Shown here: positions 17,290 to 24,182 of the stretch, in pieces
Numbering within the stretch: the stretch's first letter is position 1
Layout: each line of letters opens with the position of its first letter
DNA from: Patescibacteria group bacterium
GTDB lineage: Bacteria > Patescibacteriota > Patescibacteriia > Patescibacteriales > VMTK01
Assembly: GCA_018896595.1 (NCBI GenBank)
Contig: JAHIME010000023.1
Location: 1 to 46,210, forward strand
Direction of reading: 5' to 3'
Length of the DNA: 46,210 nt
Position numbers and translations under genes: made by a program
The notes under the pieces: model-generated
Databases searched by the model: none
What the model was told of the DNA's origin: nothing
What the model saw: the letters and a program-made list of their open reading frames with translations, nothing else

Positions 17290-19971
17290 ATGGCTTTACA
17301 TAAAGATTTTCCAAGAGACAAATTTCAAATACTTGATCCGGCGATCAGGTGGTTTCCGGCTGATGAAGATTTGCGAAAAGAGGGCTATGAAAAACTTTTG
17401 CCTCCATTCGTGCCGGAATTGCGGGAAAAAGTCGCTGAGTGGCGCAAAAATAATTACGAAGGCGCGAGCGAAACCTCGAAAGCCCTGCTTAATTGGTGGT
17501 TTAAAGAGCCGCATACTATTTACGCCAAAGACGGCACCAGCATTGCTTTTCAATATTATTACGCGCAAAGAGAAGCGGTGGAAACGATTATCTGGCTTTA
17601 CGATGTTGAAAAAGTTGCTAACAAATATGATTTAATTAAGTTTGATAAATTAGGCAGGGTAAGCCCGAATATGTTTATTGAAGACTGGCTCCGTTTTGTG
17701 ATAAAAATGGCGACCGGAAGCGGAAAAACAAAAGTGATGAGCTTGCTTTTGGCTTGGTCATACTTTCACAAACTATATGAGGAAAATTCAGAACTCTCCA
17801 AAAACTTTTTACTGATTACGCCAAACATAATTGTTTTGGATAGGATCAAAGCAGACTTTGAGGGATTAAAAATATTTTACGAAGATCCAATTTTGCCTGA
17901 TAACGGATACTGCGGACAAAATTGGCAGGATGATTTTCAGATTAAACTACATCTGCAGGACGAGGTGGGCACAATTTCAAAATCAGGAAATATTTTTCTT
18001 ACCAACATTCATAGAGTTTATGAAGGAAGCATAAATGAAGCCAGTTTTGAAGATGAAGACACCTCGGATTATTTTTTGGGGAGTAGGGTTGTTGGTAAAA
18101 CCAATGATTCAAAAGTTGATCTGGGCGAGATAGTGCGCGATGTTGACGAGCTAATGGTAATCAACGACGAAGCGCACCACATCCATGATCCCAAAATGGC
18201 GTGGTTTAAATCTATTGAAGACATACATAATAAATTATTGCAAAAAGGCAAAAAAATAGCTCTGCAAATTGACATGACGGCCACGCCAAAAAATAATCGC
18301 GGTGAAATTTTTGTGCAAACCGTTTCCGATTATCCTTTGGTTGAAGCTATACGGCAAGGCGTGGTAAAAAATCCGGTTTTGCCGGACCAAGCTAGTCGAG
18401 CCAAATTACAAGAAAAACAAAGCTCAATATTTTCTGAAAAATATGAGGATTTTATTAGATTGGGCGTTGAAGAGTGGGAAAAAACATATAAAGAGCTTGA
18501 GCCGACCGGCAAAAAATCAATTCTTTTCATAATGACCGATGACACGAAAAATTGCGACGATGTGGCGGAATTTTTAGAGAAAAACTATCCGCAGTTGAAA
18601 GGCGCAGTTTTAACTATTCATACCAATAGAAGCGGTGAGATATCAGAAACAGTTATAGGCAAAAAAGAAAAGGAATTGCAGGAATTAAGAAAAAAAGCTA
18701 ATGAAATAGACAGTGCGGAAAGTCCATACAAGGTGATTGTATCAGTAATGATGCTAAAAGAAGGTTGGGATGTAAAAAACGTAACGACAATCGTTGGTTT
18801 GCGTCCTTACGGCTCAGATTCAAAGATATTGCCCGAACAAACACTTGGCCGCGGTTTGCGCCGGATGTTTTTTGGCCAAGATGTTGAGGAATATGTAAGC
18901 GTAATCGGTACGCCGGCGTTTATGGAATTTGTGGAATCAATCAAAGCGGAAGGCGTTGAACTGGAAAAACGAAAAATGGATCGCTCCGGCTCGCCAATTA
19001 CCCCGACTGTTATTGAGGTTGATAATCAGAATGTAAAGAAAGATATTGAAAATTTAGACATTGAGCTGCCGATTTTAACTCCAAGAATACAAAGAGAATA
19101 TAAAAATCTTAACCTGTTGAATGTTGCTGGTTTTAAGCACGATAAAATTTCTGTAAAACAATTTTCCGAGGAAGAAAAGAAAGAGATTATTTTTAAAGAG
19201 GTTATTGACGACAAAATTCATCATACAACGATTTTAAATAGCTCCATAGAGCCGAATTACCAAAGCGTTGTTGGTTTTTTCGCGCAGAGAATAATGAAAG
19301 AACTACGCCTTTTTGGTTGTTACGATATACTTTTTGGCAAAGTAAAAGAATTCATCGCCGATGATTTATTTAACAAGAGCGTTGTTCTTAACGACGCGAA
19401 TATTTTAAGGAATTTGTCCGAATTGGAAGCGGTAAAAACAATCATAGAAACATTTAAAAGAGAAATAAATAATCTGACTGTGCAAGATGTTGGCGATACG
19501 GAAATAAAAAATTATATAAAAGTAAGTAGCGCCCGGCCTTTCGTCGTAACTGATAAAAAATATTTATTGCCGAAAAAGAGTGTATTTAATAAAATCGTTG
19601 GCGATAGCGATTTTGAACTTGAATTTGCTGATTTTTTGGAGGGCGCCGATGATGTGCTTTCTTTCGCAAAAAATTATTATGAAATTCACTTTAAAATTGA
19701 TTACAAAAACGCAAGCGGGGCAATTTCCAGCTATTATCCCGACTTTTTCGTAAAGATAGACAATAAAACGATTTATATCGTAGAAACAAAAGGACGAGAA
19801 GATTTGGATGATATTGAAAAAATTAAAAGACTTGAGCAATGGTGCGAGGATGCGAGCGAAAGACAAAAAAAGATAGAATACAAAATGCTTTATGTAAAGC
19901 AAGAGGAATTTGAAAAGTATAAACCGAAAAATTTTAAAGAGTTAAAGGAAAGTTTTAAAAAAATAATGTAA
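17290..19971 (+). CDS. res: Type III restriction enzyme, Res subunit (helicase-endonuclease)
   Basis: 893 aa. Superfamily 2 translocase followed by a PD-(D/E)XK nuclease. Walker A is MATGSGKTKVMS (about residue 143), motif II is NDEAHH (about 295), motif III-like DMTATPK and motif VI LGRGLRRMF. The nuclease motif near the C-terminus reads YYPDFFVKIDN then YIVETKG. It needs Mod for target recognition and cuts unmethylated DNA. All catalytic motifs are intact, so the system is probably functional despite the split operon. Confidence 0.94.
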   Translation: MALHKDFPRDKFQILDPAIRWFPADEDLRKEGYEKLLPPFVPELREKVAEWRKNNYEGASETSKALLNWWFKEPHTIYAKDGTSIAFQYYYAQREAVETIIWLYDVEKVANKYDLIKFDKLGRVSPNMFIEDWLRFVIKMATGSGKTKVMSLLLAWSYFHKLYEENSELSKNFLLITPNIIVLDRIKADFEGLKIFYEDPILPDNGYCGQNWQDDFQIKLHLQDEVGTISKSGNIFLTNIHRVYEGSINEASFEDEDTSDYFLGSRVVGKTNDSKVDLGEIVRDVDELMVINDEAHHIHDPKMAWFKSIEDIHNKLLQKGKKIALQIDMTATPKNNRGEIFVQTVSDYPLVEAIRQGVVKNPVLPDQASRAKLQEKQSSIFSEKYEDFIRLGVEEWEKTYKELEPTGKKSILFIMTDDTKNCDDVAEFLEKNYPQLKGAVLTIHTNRSGEISETVIGKKEKELQELRKKANEIDSAESPYKVIVSVMMLKEGWDVKNVTTIVGLRPYGSDSKILPEQTLGRGLRRMFFGQDVEEYVSVIGTPAFMEFVESIKAEGVELEKRKMDRSGSPITPTVIEVDNQNVKKDIENLDIELPILTPRIQREYKNLNLLNVAGFKHDKISVKQFSEEEKKEIIFKEVIDDKIHHTTILNSSIEPNYQSVVGFFAQRIMKELRLFGCYDILFGKVKEFIADDLFNKSVVLNDANILRNLSELEAVKTIIETFKREINNLTVQDVGDTEIKNYIKVSSARPFVVTDKKYLLPKKSVFNKIVGDSDFELEFADFLEGADDVLSFAKNYYEIHFKIDYKNASGAISSYYPDFFVKIDNKTIYIVETKGREDLDDIEKIKRLEQWCEDASERQKKIEYKMLYVKQEEFEKYKPKNFKELKESFKKIM

Positions 19972-20020
19972 TTTTTAAATAAATATTTAAATAATGATTT
20001 AAACCAGTATTTACAAAAAT

Positions 20021-20164
20021 ATGGCAAGGAGAAAATTAGAAGACCCCGCACGAGTCGCTCTCTGCGGGGCAGGTAAAAATTTAAACTGCATCGTGATTCA
20101 TGGGTGCCCGTCAGATATGGGGACAGAAGAATTTCCGGAATTGCTTCAAGCCGTTTTAAAATAA
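20021..20164 (+). pseudogene. remnant of RBBP9/YdeN-like serine hydrolase
   Basis: A 47-codon reading frame contains NLNCIVIHGCPSDMG, the typical N-terminal strand and oxyanion region of YdeN/RBBP9-like hydrolases, joined directly to EFPELLQAVLK, which looks like the C-terminal helix of the same family. About 150 residues in between, including the catalytic residues, are missing. This looks like an internal deletion rather than a real small gene. Confidence 0.5.
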
Positions 20165-20174
20165 TCGTTGAAAA

Positions 20175-21026
20175 ATGATTAAAAAGGCAAAGATAATTTT
20201 GTTGATTTTAGGAATAGCGGCCGCGATAGCCGTTATTCCTGTTTTCTGGCTTTTTTATAATCCGAGCGGCGATTTGGAAGTTGATTTTTTAAATGTCGGC
20301 CAGGGGGACGCGATTTTAATTAAAACTCCTTTTGGCCAAAATATTTTAATTGACGGCGGCCCGGACAACGCCGTACTTAGCGAATTGGCAAAAAATCTGC
20401 CCTGGTGGGACAGGCGGATTGATTTAATGATTTTAACGCATCCGCATGATGACCATGTTGCCGGCTTGATAGATGTAATGAAAAGATATAATGTCAAAAA
20501 AATCTTATACACCGGGGTAGTCCATAGCGCGCCGAATTATTTAGCTTGGCTTGAATTGATAAAAGAAAATAAAGTCCCCTTGGTTATTATTGACAGGCCG
20601 CAGACGGTAAAATTGGGTGAGGATTGCGAACTGCGGATTATTTATCCCCGATTAAGCTTGCTGGGCAAAGCGGTGGATAATTTAAACAACAGTTCGCTTG
20701 TGATAAAATTAATATACGGCCGGACCGGATTTTTATTAACAGGGGATATAGAAACCGAGGTTGAGCGGGAATTGGTAAAAAGCGGCGCTGATTTGAGCGC
20801 CGATGTTCTAAAAGTAAGCCATCACGGCTCTGACGCTTCAAACAGCCAAGAGTTTTTGGAAAAAGTTAAAGCGAAAATCGCCGTTATACAGGTCGGCAAA
20901 GACAATGATTTCGGGCATCCCAGCCTTAGGGTAATAAAAAGACTGGAAAAAACAGGAGCGCGGGTATTTCGCACGGATTTGGACGGGACGGTTAAGATAA
21001 TCAGCGACGGAGAAAATATTAAATAA
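20175..21026 (+). CDS. ComEC/Rec2-like metallo-beta-lactamase-fold hydrolase, membrane anchored
   Basis: 283 aa. One N-terminal membrane helix (IILLILGIAAAIAVIPVFWL), then a metallo-beta-lactamase fold located outside the membrane: FLNVGQGDAILI, LIDGGP, the metal-binding THPHDDHVAGL, TGDIE and SHHGSD. This is the fold of the C-terminal domain of ComEC, which degrades one strand during DNA uptake, but here it is a stand-alone protein without the ComEC channel. Such small versions are common in Patescibacteria. Confidence 0.9.
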   Translation: MIKKAKIILLILGIAAAIAVIPVFWLFYNPSGDLEVDFLNVGQGDAILIKTPFGQNILIDGGPDNAVLSELAKNLPWWDRRIDLMILTHPHDDHVAGLIDVMKRYNVKKILYTGVVHSAPNYLAWLELIKENKVPLVIIDRPQTVKLGEDCELRIIYPRLSLLGKAVDNLNNSSLVIKLIYGRTGFLLTGDIETEVERELVKSGADLSADVLKVSHHGSDASNSQEFLEKVKAKIAVIQVGKDNDFGHPSLRVIKRLEKTGARVFRTDLDGTVKIISDGENIK

Positions 21027-21030
21027 TTAC

Positions 21031-21058
21031 TTGCTAATTTTTGTTGAAATGGTATAAT
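21031..21058 (+). promoter_or_regulatory. promoter of the response regulator
   Basis: TTGCTA (21031-21036), 16-bp spacer, perfect TATAAT (21053-21058); the gene starts 30 bp downstream. Confidence 0.6.
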
Positions 21059-21087
21059 AAATAGTGATAAAATAAATTAAAAATATT

Positions 21088-21465
21088 ATGCCGAAAGACA
21101 AGGTGAAAATTTTGTTGGTTGAAGACGACGAGATGCTTATTTCAATGTACAAAATAAAGCTTGAAAGCGTCGGTTATGAGATGGTAATCGCTAAAAACGG
21201 CGTTGACGGCGTTAAATTGGCCAAAGAAGAAAAGCCGGATTTGGTTATGCTTGACGTAATCCTGCCCCAATTAGACGGCTTTTCCGTCCTTGAGGCGCTA
21301 AAAAAGGATAAAGCGACCAAAAGCATTCCGATAGTCATGCTTACGAATTTAGGCACCGAAGAAGACAAGCAAAAGGGCAAAGCATTGGGCGCGAAAGATT
21401 ATTTGGTCAAAGCGAATTTAACTCCGACGCAATTCAGCGACAAGGTTAAAGAGTATTTGAAATAA
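21088..21465 (+). CDS. CheY-like response regulator receiver
   Basis: 125 aa single receiver domain. Acidic pocket VEDDE (residues 9-13), phospho-acceptor Asp in MLDVILPQLDG (about 53), Thr/Ser switch in VMLTNLG and Lys in GAKDYLVKANL. No output domain and no histidine kinase nearby, so it would act by protein contact with an unlinked kinase. Confidence 0.95.
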   Translation: MPKDKVKILLVEDDEMLISMYKIKLESVGYEMVIAKNGVDGVKLAKEEKPDLVMLDVILPQLDGFSVLEALKKDKATKSIPIVMLTNLGTEEDKQKGKALGAKDYLVKANLTPTQFSDKVKEYLK

Positions 21466-21491
21466 GCGTTTTAATAATTTTAATAATTATG

Positions 21492-21511
21492 AATTCCGAA
21501 TATTCGGAATT
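21492..21511. terminator. 20-bp palindrome followed by T run
   Basis: AATTCCGAATATTCGGAATT is a perfect palindrome and is followed by TTTTG. It probably ends the response-regulator transcript. It contains an ATG just upstream that could extend ndk, but the hairpin makes that start unlikely. Confidence 0.6.
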
Positions 21512-21530
21512 TTTGTTAAGTTTAAATTAT

Positions 21531-22124
21531 ATGGCGCATCCAAGAGAAGAAAAAACATTTTTAATGCTTAAGCCCGATGGCGTAAGAAGAGGGTTAATCG
21601 GAGAAATTTTAAAGAGAATAGAAAGAGCGGATTTAAAAATAATCGCCTTATCAATGTTCCAGCCGACACGCGAGCAAATTGATAATCATTATCCAAAAGA
21701 TGAGAAATGGATCAATAGGCTGGGAGAAAAAACCAAGGCAACTTATGAAAAATACGGTTATGATTTAATTAAAGAAATGGGTACGGATGATACATTAAAA
21801 ATCGGCAAAGAGGTGCGCAAATGGCTGATTAATTATATGACTTCCGCGCCATTGGTCAAGGCGGTGATTCAAGGAAATCACGCGGTGGATTTGGTGAGAA
21901 AAATGGCGGGCAATACAATGCCGGCTTTGGCTGAAATGGGCACTATCAGAGGCGATTTTAGCGCCGATAGCGCGGCAGCGGCTAACCGCGACAAGCGGGC
22001 TGTCCAAAATATTTTACATGCTTCAGAAACTCCGGAGGAAGCCGAGCATGAGATCAATCATTGGTTCGGCATTGATGATATTTGCGTTTATAAAAGAGTT
22101 GAAGAAAGTTTAATGGAATATTAA
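21531..22124 (+). CDS. ndk: nucleoside diphosphate kinase
   Basis: 197 aa. Exchanges the gamma phosphate between nucleoside triphosphates and diphosphates. EKTFLMLKPDGVRRGLIGEI at the start, the TIRGDFS block, and the active-site His in NILHASETPEEA near residue 162. It is longer than the usual 140-150 aa because of an extra ~45 residues after the KPDGV/FQPTREQ region (IDNHYPKDEKWINRLG and onward), a variant seen in archaea and Patescibacteria. Start at 21531 rather than 21489 because the latter lies in a palindromic terminator. Confidence 0.95.
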   Translation: MAHPREEKTFLMLKPDGVRRGLIGEILKRIERADLKIIALSMFQPTREQIDNHYPKDEKWINRLGEKTKATYEKYGYDLIKEMGTDDTLKIGKEVRKWLINYMTSAPLVKAVIQGNHAVDLVRKMAGNTMPALAEMGTIRGDFSADSAAAANRDKRAVQNILHASETPEEAEHEINHWFGIDDICVYKRVEESLMEY

Positions 22125-22200
22125 GGGTTGTTGTGGAAAAATTGTAAGAGAAGTTGTTATTGAAATATTTTTATTGTAATATTAGCTAAAATTATAAATC

Positions 22201-22228
22201 TTGACATAAATAGATATTGCTTTATAAT
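22201..22228 (+). promoter_or_regulatory. strong consensus promoter for a 34-aa membrane peptide
   Basis: Perfect TTGACA (22201-22206), 16-bp spacer, perfect TATAAT (22223-22228). The predicted start of transcription is within about 3 bp of the ATG at 22238. Confidence 0.8.
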
Positions 22229-22237
22229 ATAAGAAGT

Positions 22238-22342
22238 ATGCAGAAAGCCATTCAAGCAATTCAACCAATTATGTTAACTGCCGTTTTTGTCTTGCCGGGC
22301 ATTATTTTGATTTTGGTTGAACTTTGGGCGGCTAAATTATAG
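22238..22342 (+). CDS. 34-aa single-pass membrane peptide
   Basis: A short reading frame (MQKAIQAIQP, then a hydrophobic run of about 20 residues such as LTAVFVLPGIILILVEL, ending AAKL). It follows one of the two most consensus-like promoters of the window and is closed by a clear terminator, which supports real expression. Function unknown; toxin-like or regulatory small membrane peptides are possible. Confidence 0.6.
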   Translation: MQKAIQAIQPIMLTAVFVLPGIILILVELWAAKL

Positions 22343-22372
22343 ATTATCGCGAAATCAGATAAAATACAAAAG

Positions 22373-22400
22373 CCGCCCAAGAAAAACCAAGGGCGGTTTT
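22373..22400 (+). terminator. intrinsic terminator
   Basis: CCGCCC (22373-22378) pairs with GGGCGG (22391-22396) followed by TTTT. It closes the 34-aa peptide transcript. Confidence 0.85.
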
Positions 22401-22499
22401 AAAATGTTCTTTAAATAAAATAAAGAAAGGGGGCGAAAATTATAAAAAGGTTTGTAATTTATTTTTATTAAATTGATTTTAAATCAACAGGAGGTTGTT

Positions 22500-22727
22500 A
22501 TGGATGTTGGCGGAATAGATGGCGTAGAAATTTATGAAAAGTATTACAAACTACAAAGCAAGATGGATAGTCATTTAACAGAACTTAAGCGGATTCAACA
22601 GAAATTAGGAAATCCGCGCGTACCTGTGGTTAAAAAAGAAAAACTGCGGTATAGAATGCGGGTTATCACCAATCAAGTAATCCCTCGGACAAGAGATACG
22701 ATAGATAATATTCTTGCTTTTTTATAA
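22500..22727 (+). CDS. small helical protein, unknown function
   Basis: 75 aa, strongly supported by AGGAGG 5-10 bp before the ATG at 22500. Mostly helical with heptad-like spacing (YEKYYKLQSKMDSHLTELKR, then KKEKLRYRMRVITNQV) so a coiled coil is likely. No family recognised. Its 3' end runs into a structured RNA region. Confidence 0.75.
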   Translation: MDVGGIDGVEIYEKYYKLQSKMDSHLTELKRIQQKLGNPRVPVVKKEKLRYRMRVITNQVIPRTRDTIDNILAFL

Positions 22728-22740
22728 GGCGATTGCAAAA

Positions 22741-22846
22741 AATGCAAGCCGCGGTAAACCCGTATGGAGTAATTTCTCCCTTGCAAAAACATTGCAAGGT
22801 TTCCGGCTTGCATTCTTTCGAAGGGGAAAGAAAGACATCTTTCCCC
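22741..22846 (+). ncRNA. structured 3' region: long stem-loop plus terminator
   Basis: AATGCAAGCCG (22741-22751) pairs perfectly with CGGCTTGCATT (22804-22814) and encloses a second hairpin built on CTTGCAA/TTGCAAG. Directly after it comes GGGGAAAG...CTTTCCCC (22823-22846) with a T-rich tail, a clear intrinsic terminator. The first element is more elaborate than a terminator needs and could be a 3' small RNA. Confidence 0.5.
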
Positions 22847-22872
22847 TTCCCTTTTTTATTTTATTATTTTGT

Positions 22873-22922
22873 TGTGGATAAAAAATTTGACTTTCTCGGT
22901 AGGTTTGCTATAATTATCCACA
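22873..22922 (+). promoter_or_regulatory. promoter flanked by two perfect inverted DnaA boxes
   Basis: TGTGGATAA (22873-22881) and TTATCCACA (22914-22922) are exact inverted copies of the DnaA-box consensus. Between them lies TTGACT (22887-22892), a 16-bp spacer and TATAAT (22909-22914), so the second box overlaps the -10 end and the start of transcription. DnaA binding would be expected to repress or time this promoter with replication. Confidence 0.7.
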
Positions 22923-23100
22923 GGTAGCATTATTAATATTTTTTATGATCAAAACACTGCAAAAAATCGGTTTTTTCTTTTTTAGCTTCTTCTTTGGCTC
23001 CCAAAGGAGACTGATTTTTTGTGGTGTTTTAACATTCTAAGTTAAAATTCACTAGGGAAAACAAAAATCGGCCTCCTTGCTCGGGGGCCGATTTTATTTT
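22920..23100 (+). ncRNA. candidate small structured RNA (about 180 nt)
   Basis: Between the DnaA-box promoter and the terminator at 23063 there is no convincing gene (one 31-codon frame at 22945 has a run of Phe and no Shine-Dalgarno). Instead, 22951-22968 (AAAACACTGCAAAAAATC) can pair over all 18 positions, including two G-U pairs, with 23013-23030. An inner hairpin CTTTGG/CCAAAG lies in the loop. Size and rod-like shape recall 6S RNA, but no 6S motif can be claimed. Confidence 0.5.
23063..23100 (+). terminator. intrinsic terminator
   Basis: AAAATCGGCCTCC pairs with GGGGGCCGATTTT followed by ATTTTG. It closes the candidate small RNA. Confidence 0.88.
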
Positions 23101-23145
23101 GTTCTATTTTGTTCTTTAAAATAATTTAAGGGAGGAGGGAAGAGA

Positions 23146-23403
23146 ATGAAAAAAGGTACTTTTGTAAGAAAAGGGAATGTTAGTTTTACCGGCTTGACTA
23201 AAACAAAGAAAAAGCTGGAAATGGGAAGGACTTTAATTGTTTGCCAGCATTGTGGAGGCGATGTCGCGCAAGATAAAGATGAGAAATTTGTTTGTAAGAA
23301 ATGCGGCAAAGAAAGCAAGCCGCATTATAAGGCTGACAGAGATAAAGCAAAAGCGGCATCGGAGGAAAGTTTGTTCAATCAGGGTTCAATTGGGCTTGCA
23401 TAA
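23146..23403 (+). CDS. small zinc-ribbon protein
   Basis: 85 aa, with a GGGAGGAGGG Shine-Dalgarno region 8-15 bp upstream. The centre holds CQHCGGDV and CKKCGKES, a four-Cys zinc ribbon (about residues 33-56), between basic ends. Probably binds nucleic acid or ribosome; the exact role is unknown. A clear terminator follows at 23467. Confidence 0.8.
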   Translation: MKKGTFVRKGNVSFTGLTKTKKKLEMGRTLIVCQHCGGDVAQDKDEKFVCKKCGKESKPHYKADRDKAKAASEESLFNQGSIGLA

Positions 23404-23466
23404 GTCCAAAAAAAAACAAAAAAAGAGCGGCAAAAGCGGCTTAAAAATTAAAAATAGACTAAATAT

Positions 23467-23500
23467 CAGGGCAGACGCAAAAAACGCGTTTGCCCTTTTT
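23467..23500 (+). terminator. intrinsic terminator
   Basis: GGGCAGACGC pairs with GCGTTTGCCC (one mismatch pair) followed by a T-rich tail. It ends the zinc-ribbon transcript just before the oppositely oriented tRNA-Pro. Confidence 0.88.
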
Positions 23501-23512
23501 TATTTTGATTGG

Positions 23513-23584
23513 TCGGAGCGCCGGGAATTGAACCCGGTTCACAGGACCCCCAGCCCTGCGTAATAACCGTTATACCACGCTCCG
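23513..23584 (-). tRNA. tRNA-Pro (anticodon GGG)
   Basis: On the minus strand: acceptor CGGAGCG pairs with CGCTCCG, discriminator A; anticodon stem CAGGG/TCCTG with loop CTGGGGG, anticodon GGG; T arm CCGGG-TTCAATT-CCCGG. CCA is not encoded. Together with the CGG isoacceptor at 9893 it covers proline codons. Confidence 0.94.
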
Positions 23585-23661
23585 TTTATGTTATTATATA
23601 AATAATAAAATTATTTAGCAAATAATATTTTTTTTGTTCAAATTAAAAGGCAAAATTTATC

Positions 23662-23690
23662 TTGACTTTTATCCGCTTTAATGATATTAT
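23662..23690 (+). promoter_or_regulatory. promoter of rnpB
   Basis: TTGACT (23662-23667), 17-bp spacer, TATTAT (23685-23690). The mature RNA begins about 30 bp downstream, so 5' processing is likely; an alternative -10 (TATAAT, 23688-23693) has a long spacer. Confidence 0.6.
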
Positions 23691-23723
23691 AATATTCGTT
23701 AGCACATTATAAATTTTACTAAT

Positions 23724-24154
23724 ATCAGGGCAAGCGGATAGCCGCTCCGGTTATACCGGAGAGGAAAGTCCGGACTCCTCCTGTCCCTTATTAGGGGCAG
23801 GGTCGCGGCAGTGGGTAATACCCACCGGTTTGGATTTCAAATATCGTTTTTGATATTTGATTTTAGGATTAGGGAAAGTGCCACAGAGACAATACTACTC
23901 CGGTTTTACCGGAGCAAAGGTGAAAAGTGTTAAGGTGTATAAATTACTAAGGATATCCTTAATTTATGCTGCTTAACTCGCCCTCTGGCGACAGAGCGCG
24001 CGCGGCAAACCCTGCCTGGAGCAAGAGCAAACCTTTCGGCGATGCCGGAAGATGAAAAGTGGCTCGCATGAGCCTAAAAGCAATTTTAGGCCCAGATAAA
24101 TGGCTATCGTCCCATTGCGGGATACAGAATCCGGCTTATAGCTTGCCTTGATAT
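23724..24154 (+). ncRNA. rnpB: RNase P RNA, class A
   Basis: The catalytic RNA that matures tRNA 5' ends. The conserved block GAGGAAAGTCCGGACTCC is at about 23760-23777, followed by CCACAGAGACAATAC, the GCGACAGAGCGC region, GCAAACCCTGCCTGGAGC and the closing GATACAGAATCCGGCTTATA. The 5' AGGGCAAGC pairs with the 3' GCTTGCCTT. Ends are placed by this pairing and may be off by a few bases. Confidence 0.96.
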
Positions 24155-24182
24155 TAGTGGAATTTAATTTTGTAGATTTTTT

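Noticed and set aside
22873..22922. chromosomal replication origin
   Set aside because: Only two DnaA boxes, no AT-rich unwinding region with box cluster, and dnaA/dnaN are absent from the neighbourhood.
22945..23040. 31-aa reading frame in the candidate small RNA
   Set aside because: Long Phe run, no Shine-Dalgarno sequence, and it covers the stem of the RNA structure.
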